Below, piece by piece: positions 26,283-35,100 of a stretch of DNA of 64,000 bases. The stretch comes from Bifidobacterium mizhiense (lineage in GTDB: Bacteria; Actinomycetota; Actinomycetes; Actinomycetales; Bifidobacteriaceae). The notes beneath the pieces were generated by a model. That model ran no database searches, was not told the origin of the DNA, and saw only the letters and a list, made by a program, of their open reading frames with translations. Position numbers and translations under genes: made by a program. Numbering within the stretch: position 1 is the first letter of the stretch; each line of letters begins with the position of its first letter. The stretch spans positions 62,001 through 126,000 of the forward strand of contig NZ_BPWE01000002.1 of NCBI RefSeq assembly GCF_020884755.1. The letters run 5' to 3'.

Positions 26283-26852
26283 TCACTGTCCGTTCGGGTC
26301 CCCTGGATACTGTGCCGTGCCAGTCTGACTCGCACCGAGGCTTCCGTTATCGACAACTGGATGACGGCGACGCGAGGGAACGCACATGATGACCAGCCGG
26401 ACTACCACAGCCAGAAGGAGAATGATGACCCCCACGGGCGAAGGGGCGGACGGGTCCAGCCCTTTCAAGGTATCCGACACCATTGGACCGACAATCAGAC
26501 CCACGCCCACCACCTCCAGCACATAGGGGACGAGCGCCAACCACCCCGACAAGGCCAGATCATGCAGACGCCGCACCATCAGGGCATACATAGGCACCAG
26601 CACTGACAGGGAGAACAGCCCCGGTATAACGGCCAAGAGACCTGAAGAGAACAAGCGGGTCAGGAAGGTGTCCAAGACCCAGATGAACGCGGCGAAAACC
26701 CATATCTCCTTGCGGCAGGAACGCCCCTTCCCCCTTGCATACAGGTAGAAAGGCCGTTGCATGCACTCCTGCATGGTCGCATCGTACATGGGCTCGTACC
26801 CCTTCATCACATCCACACGAGGCGGCCTCTTCGATAACAAGGAACTGGCCAT
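26283..26852 (-). CDS. DUF805 family membrane protein D2
   Basis: A 189-residue paralogue of D1. It carries MKGYEPMYDATMQECMQRPF, RSCRKEIWVF and VRRLHDLALSGWLALVP, the same DUF805 signature, with about four membrane helices. The C-terminal repeat seen in D1 is not expanded here (one VVDNGSLG). The start at 26852 is selected for GGTGAGGATT just upstream; an in-frame upstream start at MKKVKVRI is also possible and would add eight residues. D2 lies between P5 and P4 on the same strand. Function unknown. Confidence 0.8.
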   Translation of the reverse strand: MASSLLSKRPPRVDVMKGYEPMYDATMQECMQRPFYLYARGKGRSCRKEIWVFAAFIWVLDTFLTRLFSSGLLAVIPGLFSLSVLVPMYALMVRRLHDLALSGWLALVPYVLEVVGVGLIVGPMVSDTLKGLDPSAPSPVGVIILLLAVVVRLVIMCVPSRRRHPVVDNGSLGASQTGTAQYPGDPNGQ

Positions 26853-26962
26853 AATCCTCACCTTCACTTTCTTCATAAACCCGTCCCGACGGATTTTCGG
26901 AACAGAACATCCAATATCGACATCAACGCAAGCACACCCATGGCGCAGCCCACCGTCCGGCA

Positions 26963-27742
26963 TCATCGGCCGGCATCGTCGTTATCATTGGAGGCTCCCA
27001 GAAGGGAGGCGATCAGCAGGATCAGATCGCATACCAGCGCCCAGGCCGCCAGCCACTCGAAGGCCGCGTCACGATGCGTGCTCGCGCACTTCCCGATCGC
27101 CCACATGTCCAGCACGAACCACAAGGCGCCGACGACACCCACCACGCAGCACCAGAACAAGGACGCGCCAGCCGACCCTGTCACCCTGGCCAGCATCCAG
27201 GACGGCACCACACACAACACCACCATCGCCGCCCACGACAAGAACCCGTTGCGCACCAGCCGCATCACCACCGGAAACACCAACACCCCAACAACCACCA
27301 ACACAGCCACCGACACCAGAACCCACCGGAACACGCCACCCGAATTGCGACCGGCAGCCCCGGATACGACACCAAACCCCGGAGCAAACGGAAGAGACAA
27401 CACCACAAACCAAGGCCCCTGACGCCCCTTCCCATCCTCATACCGCCCCAACAGGATCAGAACAGCAAACCCGGAAAACAAACCAAGCAAACCAGAGTAA
27501 GCTATCAAGGCGCGCACCCGATCCTGACTGTCGTCGGTTAGGACGAGCCAGCCGCAGGCGACCCCGGCCACATAGGCCATCCCGTACAGCACCGTCTTCC
27601 ACAGCACCCCGCCCAAGGAGAACTCACGGGCGCCAGGCCGCGCATGCGGGATACTCCCGACCACACGCGACATGATCGACGACAGGACAAACGCATCAAC
27701 CCGATCCTCAGCGCCATCCGACACCCCGCTGGACACAGACAT
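26963..27742 (-). CDS. BI-1/YccA-like seven-helix membrane protein, divergent paralogue P5
   Basis: Also 259 residues but only distantly similar to P1-P4, probably under half identical. Shared blocks are IMSRVVGSIPHARPG, RWVLVSVAVLVVVGV, CVVPSWMLARV, GALWFVLDMWAI and FEWLAAWALVCDLILL, and the aspartate pair in the last two helices is kept. It is the first gene of the island in transcription order and may be the ancestral copy. The ATG at 27742 follows GGGTGAG. A TATAAT box on the minus strand at 27875-27880 is a likely promoter. Its upstream 20 bases TGCATCTGCGCAAGCACGGA recur, one base changed, upstream of P2. Confidence 0.68.
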   Translation of the reverse strand: MSVSSGVSDGAEDRVDAFVLSSIMSRVVGSIPHARPGAREFSLGGVLWKTVLYGMAYVAGVACGWLVLTDDSQDRVRALIAYSGLLGLFSGFAVLILLGRYEDGKGRQGPWFVVLSLPFAPGFGVVSGAAGRNSGGVFRWVLVSVAVLVVVGVLVFPVVMRLVRNGFLSWAAMVVLCVVPSWMLARVTGSAGASLFWCCVVGVVGALWFVLDMWAIGKCASTHRDAAFEWLAAWALVCDLILLIASLLGASNDNDDAGR

Positions 27743-27794
27743 CACCACCACTCACCCTTCGCCCTGCATCTGCGCAAGCACGGAACCCAAGAAC

Positions 27795-27809
27795 CTTGCT
27801 AACAGCAAG
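27795..27809. other. Small perfect hairpin in the P5 leader
   Basis: CTTGCT and AGCAAG form a 6-bp stem with a 3-base loop, between the candidate promoter and the P5 start. It could influence translation or be coincidental. Confidence 0.25.
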
Positions 27810-27874
27810 AAAGGCTTCAATTAACCAAGGGCCTCAGACAACAACGTCTTCCACCCGACACCACCTTTATTCTG

Positions 27875-27880
27875 ATTATA
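27875..27880 (-). promoter_or_regulatory. Consensus -10 box upstream of the island
   Basis: On the minus strand this reads TATAAT exactly, in GGTCTATAATCAG, about 130 bases upstream of P5. It is the best promoter candidate for the island genes. No strong -35 box is seen at 17 bases. Confidence 0.45.
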
Positions 27881-28190
27881 GACCTAACGCTTCAAGGCAT
27901 CGACCTCGGCTTTGACCACAGATCGGATTCTGCGGGAAACGAATTTCAACCTCTTCGAAACCGGCAGAATGCCGTTCTATTTACCCAGCATCATCGAAAA
28001 GTGGGAACCATATAACCACCTTGTTACATAAGGTCACCCAAAAGCCTCAGCTTTGGAATAATTCAAGCCCTATTGAAAGACTCTTACCCACAACCTTCAA
28101 GCCAAACACTGCTGAACCTCCCCCGGCACAGACCCCCCCCCTTGTCTTAACAGCCGGCGGGAGCGGCCAACAACCAGCAACGGTTTGCTC
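27881..28190. other. Gene-free, AT-richer spacer between island and dapA/rnj scar
   Basis: About 310 bases with no supported coding sequence. It is noticeably richer in A and T than the surrounding genes and includes a run of nine C at 28133-28141. It probably consists of decayed sequence left from the duplicated rnj gene plus the island promoter region, but only 28191-28265 is recognisable. Confidence 0.4.
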
Positions 28191-28265
28191 CCACCTGCTG
28201 TACCCGGTGGACGTGGCTGGAGAAGGAGACCACGATGATCTGTCCCAAAGCAGGGCAATAGCGCT
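28191..28265 (-). pseudogene. Remnant of a second rnj (RNase J) gene
   Basis: The 51 bases from 28191 match the intact rnj at 18666-18716 with two mismatches (core CCCGGTGGACGTGGCTGGAG). After a gap of about 24 bases the match appears to resume with GTCCCAAAGCAGGG against GTCCAAGGCAGG. It lies directly downstream of the second dapA, exactly where rnj lies behind the first dapA. No open frame remains. This is the scar of a duplicated dapA-rnj segment. Confidence 0.8.
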
Positions 28266-28270
28266 ATTGC
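28255..28270. other. Perfect 16-bp palindrome after dapA copy 2
   Basis: GCAATAGCGCTATTGC is self-complementary with no loop and is followed on the plus strand by TTTT. It lies 14 bases beyond the dapA stop. It may be a protein-binding site or part of a 3'-end structure. Confidence 0.4.
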
Positions 28271-28283
28271 TTTTAGGAGTAAT

Positions 28284-29189
28284 TCAGATCAGTCCAGCAG
28301 CCTTCATGCCCTTACGGGCAAGAGCCACCTGATCCTCATCGGGACCCAGATTGGGCAGCCTCATGGCGGTCTGATCCAGTCTCCCGGCCGCCTTCAGGGC
28401 AGCCTTGGCCATGACGGCCTGCTGACCCTGGCCATTCAGAGCCTGGACCAGCGGGTCCAGACGTGCGGCCAAATCCCTTGCCCCATCCAGGTCACCGGCA
28501 TCGAATTCATCGGCCAGGCACTTCATAGCTCCGGAGGCCACATGGGCGATCACCGAAATGACACCTACCGCGCCCAAGGCCAGGAAGGGCAGATAGAGGC
28601 CATCGTCACCTGAATACCAGGTCAGGCCGGTCTCCTGGCGCTTGCGGGGCATGGAGGCCAGGTCACCCGTGGCATCCTTGACGGCCGTAATCCCGTCCAG
28701 CTCGGCCAGCCGCCGGTAGGTGTCAAGCTCGACGTGCAGTCCGGTCCGTCCAGGCACATCGTAGAGAATAATCGGCCGCTGAGCCGACTGGCAGACCGAA
28801 CGGAAGTGCGCCACCACCCCATCCTGGGAGGGCCGCGAGTAGTAGGGCATGACCACCAGCAGGGCATCGGCCCCAGCCTCCTGGGTCATCTCTACCATCC
28901 GTACCGTGTGCGCCGTGTCGTTGGATCCCGCTCCGGAGATGACAGGCACATCGACGGCATCCTTGACGGCCCTGACCAGGTTGACCTTCTCCTCCATATG
29001 GGTGACGGGAGACTCACCTGTTGTGCCGTTGACTAGGATGCCGTCGGCCCCATCGGCCACCAGGGTCCGGGCCAGATTGGCGGCAGCCTCGTAATCAACG
29101 GATCCGTCTTTATTCATAGGCGTGATCATGGCGGGGATCACCCGGCCAAATGGGGCAGGAGGAAGCAGATGGGCACCAGTCTCAGTCAT
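28284..29189 (-). CDS. dapA: 4-hydroxy-tetrahydrodipicolinate synthase, copy next to dapB
   Basis: The second dapA, 301 residues, with the same catalytic residues: GTTGESPVTHMEEK for pyruvate binding, LYDVPGRTGLH carrying the tyrosine, and AVKDATGDLA carrying the Schiff-base lysine. It lies 40 bases after dapB, the usual order in bifidobacteria, so this is probably the copy in the original operon position. Relative to the other copy it differs mainly in the N-terminal ten residues, the stretch AVKDATGDLASMPRKRQ, and the C-terminal third. Both copies look functional, so lysine/DAP synthesis may have two isoenzymes. The ribosome site is weak (GTGAAG). Confidence 0.93.
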   Translation of the reverse strand: MTETGAHLLPPAPFGRVIPAMITPMNKDGSVDYEAAANLARTLVADGADGILVNGTTGESPVTHMEEKVNLVRAVKDAVDVPVISGAGSNDTAHTVRMVEMTQEAGADALLVVMPYYSRPSQDGVVAHFRSVCQSAQRPIILYDVPGRTGLHVELDTYRRLAELDGITAVKDATGDLASMPRKRQETGLTWYSGDDGLYLPFLALGAVGVISVIAHVASGAMKCLADEFDAGDLDGARDLAARLDPLVQALNGQGQQAVMAKAALKAAGRLDQTAMRLPNLGPDEDQVALARKGMKAAGLI

Positions 29190-29229
29190 ATCTTCACGCT
29201 ACTTGCAGAAGGGGACGCTCTTGCGGATA

Positions 29230-29967
29230 TCAGAACAGATAGTGGTCCAGGCCCACGGTCAGCCCGGGAATGCTCCCGGCACGGCGCACGGCCAGGAGGA
29301 CTCCGGGCATGAAGGAGACACGCTCGAAGCTGTCCGCGCGGATGGTCAGCTGCTCGCCGGGGTTGCCCATGAGGATCTCCTCGTGGGCGTTCAGGCCCCG
29401 CAGCCGGACGGCATGGACATGGACACCGTCAACCACCCGGCCTCTAGAAGCATCAGCCTGCTGGGTCGCGTCGGGCATGGGACCCATGCCAGCCTGGCGG
29501 CGGGCTTCGGCGATGGCGGCAGCGGTCCCCAGAGCCGTGCCGGAGGGGGCGTCGACCTTGTCAGGATGGTGCATCTCGACCACCTCGGCCGACTCGAAGT
29601 AACGGGCAGCCATGGCTGCGAACCGGTCGGCCAGCACTGCGGAGATGGCGAAGTTGGGAGCGATGAAGACACTGAGCCCGGGATGCCCGTCCAGGGCCTG
29701 CTTGACCTGGTCCAGACGCTCCTTGGTCCACCCGGTGGTGCCGATGACCGAGTGGACCCCCTGCTCTATCAGAGTCAGGGTATTGCCCAGGACGGCATCG
29801 GGGCTGGTGAAGTCGACCGCCACATCCGTGTTGCTCGGATTAATGGCAGCCGGATCATCATCCGGACCCAACAGCAGGGCCGTCTGCATATCCTGCGCGT
29901 CATTCAGAGCACGCACCACCTCGGTTCCCATGCGTCCGCCCGCACCCAGCACCGATACGCGGATCAT
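29230..29967 (-). CDS. dapB: 4-hydroxy-tetrahydrodipicolinate reductase
   Basis: Reduces the DapA product with NAD(P)H in the lysine/diaminopimelate pathway. Of 245 residues. The nucleotide-binding VSVLGAGGRMGTEVVRAL is at the N-terminus, followed by VDFTSPDAVLGN near residue 50, GTTGWTKERL near residue 75, and the catalytic block EMHHPDKVDAPSGTALGTA near residue 130, which holds the histidine pair and lysine. The ATG has AAGGAGGCAGCCG upstream. It lies between an MFS transporter (32-base gap) and dapA copy 2 (40-base gap), so it is probably read from the upstream operon. Confidence 0.95.
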   Translation of the reverse strand: MIRVSVLGAGGRMGTEVVRALNDAQDMQTALLLGPDDDPAAINPSNTDVAVDFTSPDAVLGNTLTLIEQGVHSVIGTTGWTKERLDQVKQALDGHPGLSVFIAPNFAISAVLADRFAAMAARYFESAEVVEMHHPDKVDAPSGTALGTAAAIAEARRQAGMGPMPDATQQADASRGRVVDGVHVHAVRLRGLNAHEEILMGNPGEQLTIRADSFERVSFMPGVLLAVRRAGSIPGLTVGLDHYLF

Positions 29968-29999
29968 CGGCTGCCTCCTTCTCGATTGTTTATTTCATT

Positions 30000-31316
30000 T
30001 CACTGTGTATTTTCGGTCTTTTTCTCGACCATACCCCTCCTGCGGCTCCTGGCCCAGCCCAGCAGGGCCAGAGGGACAGCGCAGCAGGTGACCACCGCCG
30101 GTATGGTCATACCGCCGTGGGGCCCGAACTGATCCAGGGCGACCCCAGCCAGGGTGGATCCCAGAGAGGTGCCGATGGATCCGCCGGTGGACAGCCAGGA
30201 GAGCCCCTCGGTCAGGGCCCGGGCATCCACGTTCTCGCGCACAATCAGGTTGCCGGTGGCGAAGATGGGCGAGACGCACAGGCCGGTCAACACCTCGGCC
30301 AGACCCAGCAGGACCAGGTTGTCCATGACCAGGCGGAAGACCACGTAGCCCACGGTCAGCAGCACCAGGAAGGTCGTCAGATAGCGCCAGCGGGATCCTT
30401 TGAGCCTGACCGAGCCGAAGATCAGCGCCCCACACAGGGACCCTAGGGCGAACAGGGCCAGCTGCAGACCCACAGCACCCTCGCGACCCATGGACTTGGT
30501 CAGGGCGGTCACCGATACGTCCACCGCAGAAAAACTCATGTTGAAGACGACGAAGATCACGACCAACAGGAGGATGCCCGGGTAGACCAGGGCCGAGCGC
30601 GATCCCTGGTGGCCGTCAGTATCACTCGGCAGAACGGTTCCGTGGGCATCCACCGGGGAGTGATCCGCTGCCGACTGATCGACGGCTTCCATGCGAACGA
30701 CGGCCGGTGGCTCGGTGGAACGCATGGCGAAGAAGGTCAGTCCGCCGACCAACAAGGCCAGGGCAGGCAGGTAGAGCTGGGAGACCGGGCTGACCGAGGT
30801 GGCCAGGTAGGCGGAGAGGATGGGTCCCAGGATGAAGACGCACTCGTCCAGTCCCGACTCCAGGGCGTAGGCAGTGTTGAGCAGATTGGTCTTGTCCTCG
30901 CGCAGCACCCAGGCCCAGCGGGTACGCACCAGGGCTCCGAAGGCGAACTGGGTCAGGCCCATCAGGGCCGCCAGCACGAAGAGCACTCCCAGGGGAACCC
31001 GGCGCATGGCCCCCACAGCGAATCCCAAGATGGCCAGAGCCTGTACGATCAAGGCGGTCACCCCGACCCGACGCTGGCCGAACCGGTCGAACAAGCGGGC
31101 GTAGAAGGGGGTGACCAGGGCCGCGCAGAGCGTGTAGACGGCGCTCATCAGACCGGCCGAGGTCCAGTTGTCATAGATATTGTTCAGGGCCAGCACGATG
31201 CCCAGACCCATCATGCCCAGGGGCAGACGGGCCAGAACGGCCGACAGACAGAAGCCGGCGGCGCCTGGGTAGGTGAACAGGCGCAGGAAGGGTGATTTAG
31301 CGGCCGCCACGGTCAC
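30000..31316 (-). CDS. MFS transporter, exporter-like
   Basis: A 438-residue protein with twelve hydrophobic segments in two six-helix halves and a charged central loop of about 45 residues (AVDQSAADHSPVDAHG). It lacks the sugar-porter signatures seen in the other two transporters of the window and looks more like the drug- or metabolite-efflux MFS groups. YARLFDRFGQRRVG between helices 2 and 3 is the only conserved motif visible. The start is a GTG at 31316 overlapping the preceding acetyltransferase by 20 bases, so the two are coupled. Substrate unknown; association with a GNAT gene and dapB may be only operon packing. Confidence 0.78.
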   Translation of the reverse strand: MTVAAAKSPFLRLFTYPGAAGFCLSAVLARLPLGMMGLGIVLALNNIYDNWTSAGLMSAVYTLCAALVTPFYARLFDRFGQRRVGVTALIVQALAILGFAVGAMRRVPLGVLFVLAALMGLTQFAFGALVRTRWAWVLREDKTNLLNTAYALESGLDECVFILGPILSAYLATSVSPVSQLYLPALALLVGGLTFFAMRSTEPPAVVRMEAVDQSAADHSPVDAHGTVLPSDTDGHQGSRSALVYPGILLLVVIFVVFNMSFSAVDVSVTALTKSMGREGAVGLQLALFALGSLCGALIFGSVRLKGSRWRYLTTFLVLLTVGYVVFRLVMDNLVLLGLAEVLTGLCVSPIFATGNLIVRENVDARALTEGLSWLSTGGSIGTSLGSTLAGVALDQFGPHGGMTIPAVVTCCAVPLALLGWARSRRRGMVEKKTENTQ

Positions 31317-32037
31317 CGTCCTTGCCCAGCTGGTCGCTCACACGGCCGCCGTAGATGAAGATGTCGTCGATCCCCTCGAAGAACTGCGGGTCGTCGGAGG
31401 GGTCACGCCCGGCAAAGGCCGCATGGTCCCGCCCCTTGAGCTCAGCCAGCCGCTCCATGCCCTTGTGGTCGTAGAAGCCCACGTCGCAGGAGGAGTCCGT
31501 GTGTAGGTAGAAACGCTCGATGCCCGCCTGGTCTAAATGTTCCAAGGTGTCACGCCACAGGGCGCCGCCCACGCCGCGTCCCCGGGCACGGCTGGAGACC
31601 AGGAAGAGCCTCAGCTCAGCCTGGGGCGGGACCGCCAAACCGCACTTCTCCTCCAGCTTGACCTCGGTCAGCTGCCACTGGCGGGCCCGATCCAGGGTTT
31701 GGGCACCCAAGGTTGTTGCAGACAGCTGCTGGTCCACTCGCTCCAGCTCCTCTTGGGCCTGGGGGAAGCACAGTTCGCCAACCCCCTCGGCCAGTAGGGT
31801 CACCCCCAGAAAATCCTGCCCATCGACAGCTATCCGGGCCCTGGTGGTACCCACCAGGTAGTGCAGGATGAAGTGGGCGGCGCTCAGCCGGGACACGGTG
31901 CCCTCGGGATCCTCCTGCACCTTCCAAGTAGCGTCGAAAGTCCCCACCAGGTCGGGCATATCCGCCCAGACCATGGGTCGTATTTCCACGCTCCCCCTCC
32001 GCCGGGAGGCCTGGTCGTGAATACTGGACGTTGTCAT
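31297..32037 (-). CDS. GNAT-family N-acetyltransferase
   Basis: About 246 residues. The acetyl-CoA loop appears as SSRARGRGVGGALWRDTLEH near residue 160, the R/Q-x-x-G-x-G/A signature, preceded by the strand ELRLFLVS and followed by ERFYLHTDSSCDVGFYDHKG, typical of GNAT proteins acting on small molecules or protein N-termini. Substrate is unknown. The start is uncertain: the ATG at 32037 has GGAG eleven bases upstream, the ATG at 32046 is too close to it, and the frame stays open to 32112 without a ribosome site. The 3' end overlaps the MFS gene by 20 bases, suggesting coupled expression. Confidence 0.8.
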   Translation of the reverse strand: MTTSSIHDQASRRRGSVEIRPMVWADMPDLVGTFDATWKVQEDPEGTVSRLSAAHFILHYLVGTTRARIAVDGQDFLGVTLLAEGVGELCFPQAQEELERVDQQLSATTLGAQTLDRARQWQLTEVKLEEKCGLAVPPQAELRLFLVSSRARGRGVGGALWRDTLEHLDQAGIERFYLHTDSSCDVGFYDHKGMERLAELKGRDHAAFAGRDPSDDPQFFEGIDDIFIYGGRVSDQLGKDGDRGGR

Positions 32038-32164
32038 CTGTCTCATTGCTCCATTCGGGCGTGCCCGGCCCAACGACGGCACTTGGCCGTCTGCCGATCG
32101 CCTGCTGTTCATGATTGCTGATGCGCGGCACCCATCGCCTTATCCGGCGGGGTCTGTCGCAGAC

Positions 32165-35100
32165 TCAGTCCTCGTCCGACTGCTCGGGTATGCCCTCGGC
32201 CAGGGATGCGAGAATTTCTTCTTCGGTCCTGGCACGGGCCCTGATGAGTCGATCCTGGGGCCGGTCTTCGCTTACATAATAAAGGCAGGCGTCGATGGTC
32301 GACAGGCCGATACCCTGCAAGCATGACAGGAGCAGCCGGTAAAAGTCCAGCTGGACCAGACGGCGGTTGGTCGACTCCTCTCCGTGCGGTCGGGCACCGG
32401 TCTTCCAGTCCACGATGGTGTAGCGCAGATCCGGGCGATCAGGGTCCAGTCCACCTGCGAAGACGGCATCCAGCTTGCCCTTGACGATCTGGCCTGCCAG
32501 CACCGCCACGATGGGCCGTTCCACCCAGACGGGGGTGCGCTGGGCCCAGTCAGACTCAGCCAGCCGCTGCTCCCAGGTCAGCAGACGGGCCTGCACGGGA
32601 TCAGCCTGGGGATCCAGGGACTCCCGCTCCTGGTCAAGCCCGGCCAGCATGCGGGCTCGCTCGGCCATGGCCCCGGGACCCAGCGGACCATCGAGCAGAT
32701 TCGGTGATTCCGCCTGATCGGGCAGGTCCACCAGTCCTTGAGGGTCGGAAATGTCGGGCAGGATGAAGCGCCTGGCCCAGTCATGGAAGCGGGTGCCTGC
32801 CTCAGCCTGCGGGGAGGCCACCTGAGGTATGGGTCTGACCAGCCCCTGCCAGTAATCCCTCTCCATCTTGGGGTCGCCCCCTGCCGAACCAGCCTGGATT
32901 GCGGTGACGCTGCTAGCCCCGTGCCCCAGGATCCGTCGGCCGGTGCGCCGCAGCAGATCCAAGTCCGTGAGCAGCTGGTCGTCAGCGACACCCAGACGAC
33001 CCGTGCTGACCTGCAGGACGCGGACCGCATTGGCGTAGAGCCCGTCATCGCCCTCCTCATCAACTGCGGGGTCGCCCGGTTCCCCGGCGCGCACCCAGGC
33101 GGCCGAGCGATCCAGGGCTTGGCGTGTGCGCGCACTCAGCACCAGAGGCCAGAGCGCTTGATCCCGTTCGCCGTCGCGGGCGGCGACCTGATCCACTTCT
33201 TCCAGGGCGCGGTCGACAATGGACTGGCGGTAGGACTGGGCGTTCTCACCGACAAAGAGCCCCAAGGGCGGCGTCGGTTCGCCCTCCTGCACATCCTCTG
33301 CCTGCTCCAGCTTGACCGCATCGGGCTCTTTCTGGAAGAGCTCCACCAGCTCGGTCCAGAAGTTGGAGGCCTTATCCGGGTCCGGAGCCGGTGTGTTCAG
33401 GGCCGCAGACTCCGCCTGGGAATCCTGGCTGAAGGTCAGCAGCAGGTCATGCCGGGCCCTGGTCGCCGCCACATAGATCAGCCGCCGCTCGTCGTCCAGC
33501 AGCCGACGGCCGTACTGTTCGCGCTGAGAGGGGGCTATGGCATCGGCCCGAACCGGGCGCGCCTGGTCGTCCAGCCCGCTCTCCCGAGACAGGCCCATGG
33601 CCTCCTCCTCCAGGCCCGCAAGGTCAAGCCGACCCAGCAGGTCTTCAGGGTCAGCTCCCAGTTGGGCATCGTGAGGAAAGTGGGGCAGAATCATGGCATC
33701 AGCCCGCACTGGTACCGGCACGGACTCGGGATCGACCAGCCAGGTACGGGCCGTGCAGTTGTACTGGTAGACCGGGCCATCCGGGGATTGGACCACCGGC
33801 TGATCCGAGGCGGGCTTGACCGTAAGCCGGTCGCCCTGACTGCTGGGGAAGGCTCCACGCTTGAGCCCGACAACCGCCACAGCATCCCACTCCAGACCCT
33901 TGGCCTGGTGGACGGTCATCAGGGCCACGTCGGCCTGCCGGTCGTCCCCGTCAGTGGGCATTTCGGGACTCTGGTCAAGGGAGGACAGCCAGGAAACGAA
34001 CCCGCGCAGGCTGGGCCCCAGACCCTGGGGCAGTTCGGACAGGTAGACATCCACCTGATCCAGCAGAGCCTGGATGCCCACCTTGGCCTGGCTGGGCTCC
34101 AGAGGACGCTGGGGATTGGCCAGGGAACGAGACAAGACCAGGTCCACGTCCAGATCCAAGGCACGGATGGCGGCGATGACCACCTGGCGCAGGGGGGCCG
34201 AGGACTCGGCCTGGACCTGGCAGATGACCTGGGCGGCCTCGGCGGCCAGAACCCGTCCCCTGGCGGAGAGTCCGGAGCCCTTCAAGAGGTCTGGCAGGTC
34301 GTCGCGCAGGAGCAGGTCCACCAGGAAGACGTCGTTGGGAACCTGGTCACGGTAACGGTGCAGATCCTCACGACGGCGGCGCGGATCGGGGTCGGACTCG
34401 ACCAGGCCGGCACGAACCAGGGCCCGGTACTGGCTGTCCTCGTTGACCTTGGCGGCCAGGGAGGCCAGAGCGCTCAGGTCGGCCGCATCCATGCCGAACC
34501 GGGCCGAAGCCAGCAGACGCATCAGGGAATCACTGTCGGTGTGGTCGCAGATCAGAGAGAGCAGAGCCCGCAGATCCATAACCTCGGGTCGATCAAAGAG
34601 GGAGGAGTACCCGACGACCTGGCAGCTCAGCCCTGCAGCCTCCATGGCCTCGCGGTACCTGGGCAGGGCAGCCTTGGAACGGAAGAGAACAGCCACGTGC
34701 GGCGCGTCGCCCTGATTGCCATAGAGTTCGCGTGCCCTGAGGGCGAACCTGACCACCCCATCGATCTCCTGGCCTCCGGTGCTGTAGCCCAGGAGGCCCA
34801 CGGTACCCGGGTCGGCATCCTCACGGGGGCGGAGCCTGGCCACATCCACCTCGCGCAGTTCTGCTTCGGACCGGCTCTCCTGGCTCCGATGGCGCAGGGG
34901 GACGGTCAGCTGGTTGGCGGCCTTGAGCACCCAACTGGAGTTACGGAAGGTGCGCGACAGGGTCAGCGGATCCTGGTCCTGCGAGCGCCCAAAGGCCGTC
35001 ACGCCAGACAAGGGACCATTGCCGGAGGCGGGTCGGTCGGCCAACATGCCGAACTGGGCCTGGAAGGTGCGGAAGGCCCCGGGACTGGCCCCACGCCAGG

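Noticed and set aside
19600-29200. Insertion sequence or phage origin of the island
   Set aside because: No transposase, integrase, terminal inverted repeats or tRNA-like attachment site was seen; block duplication explains the repeats.
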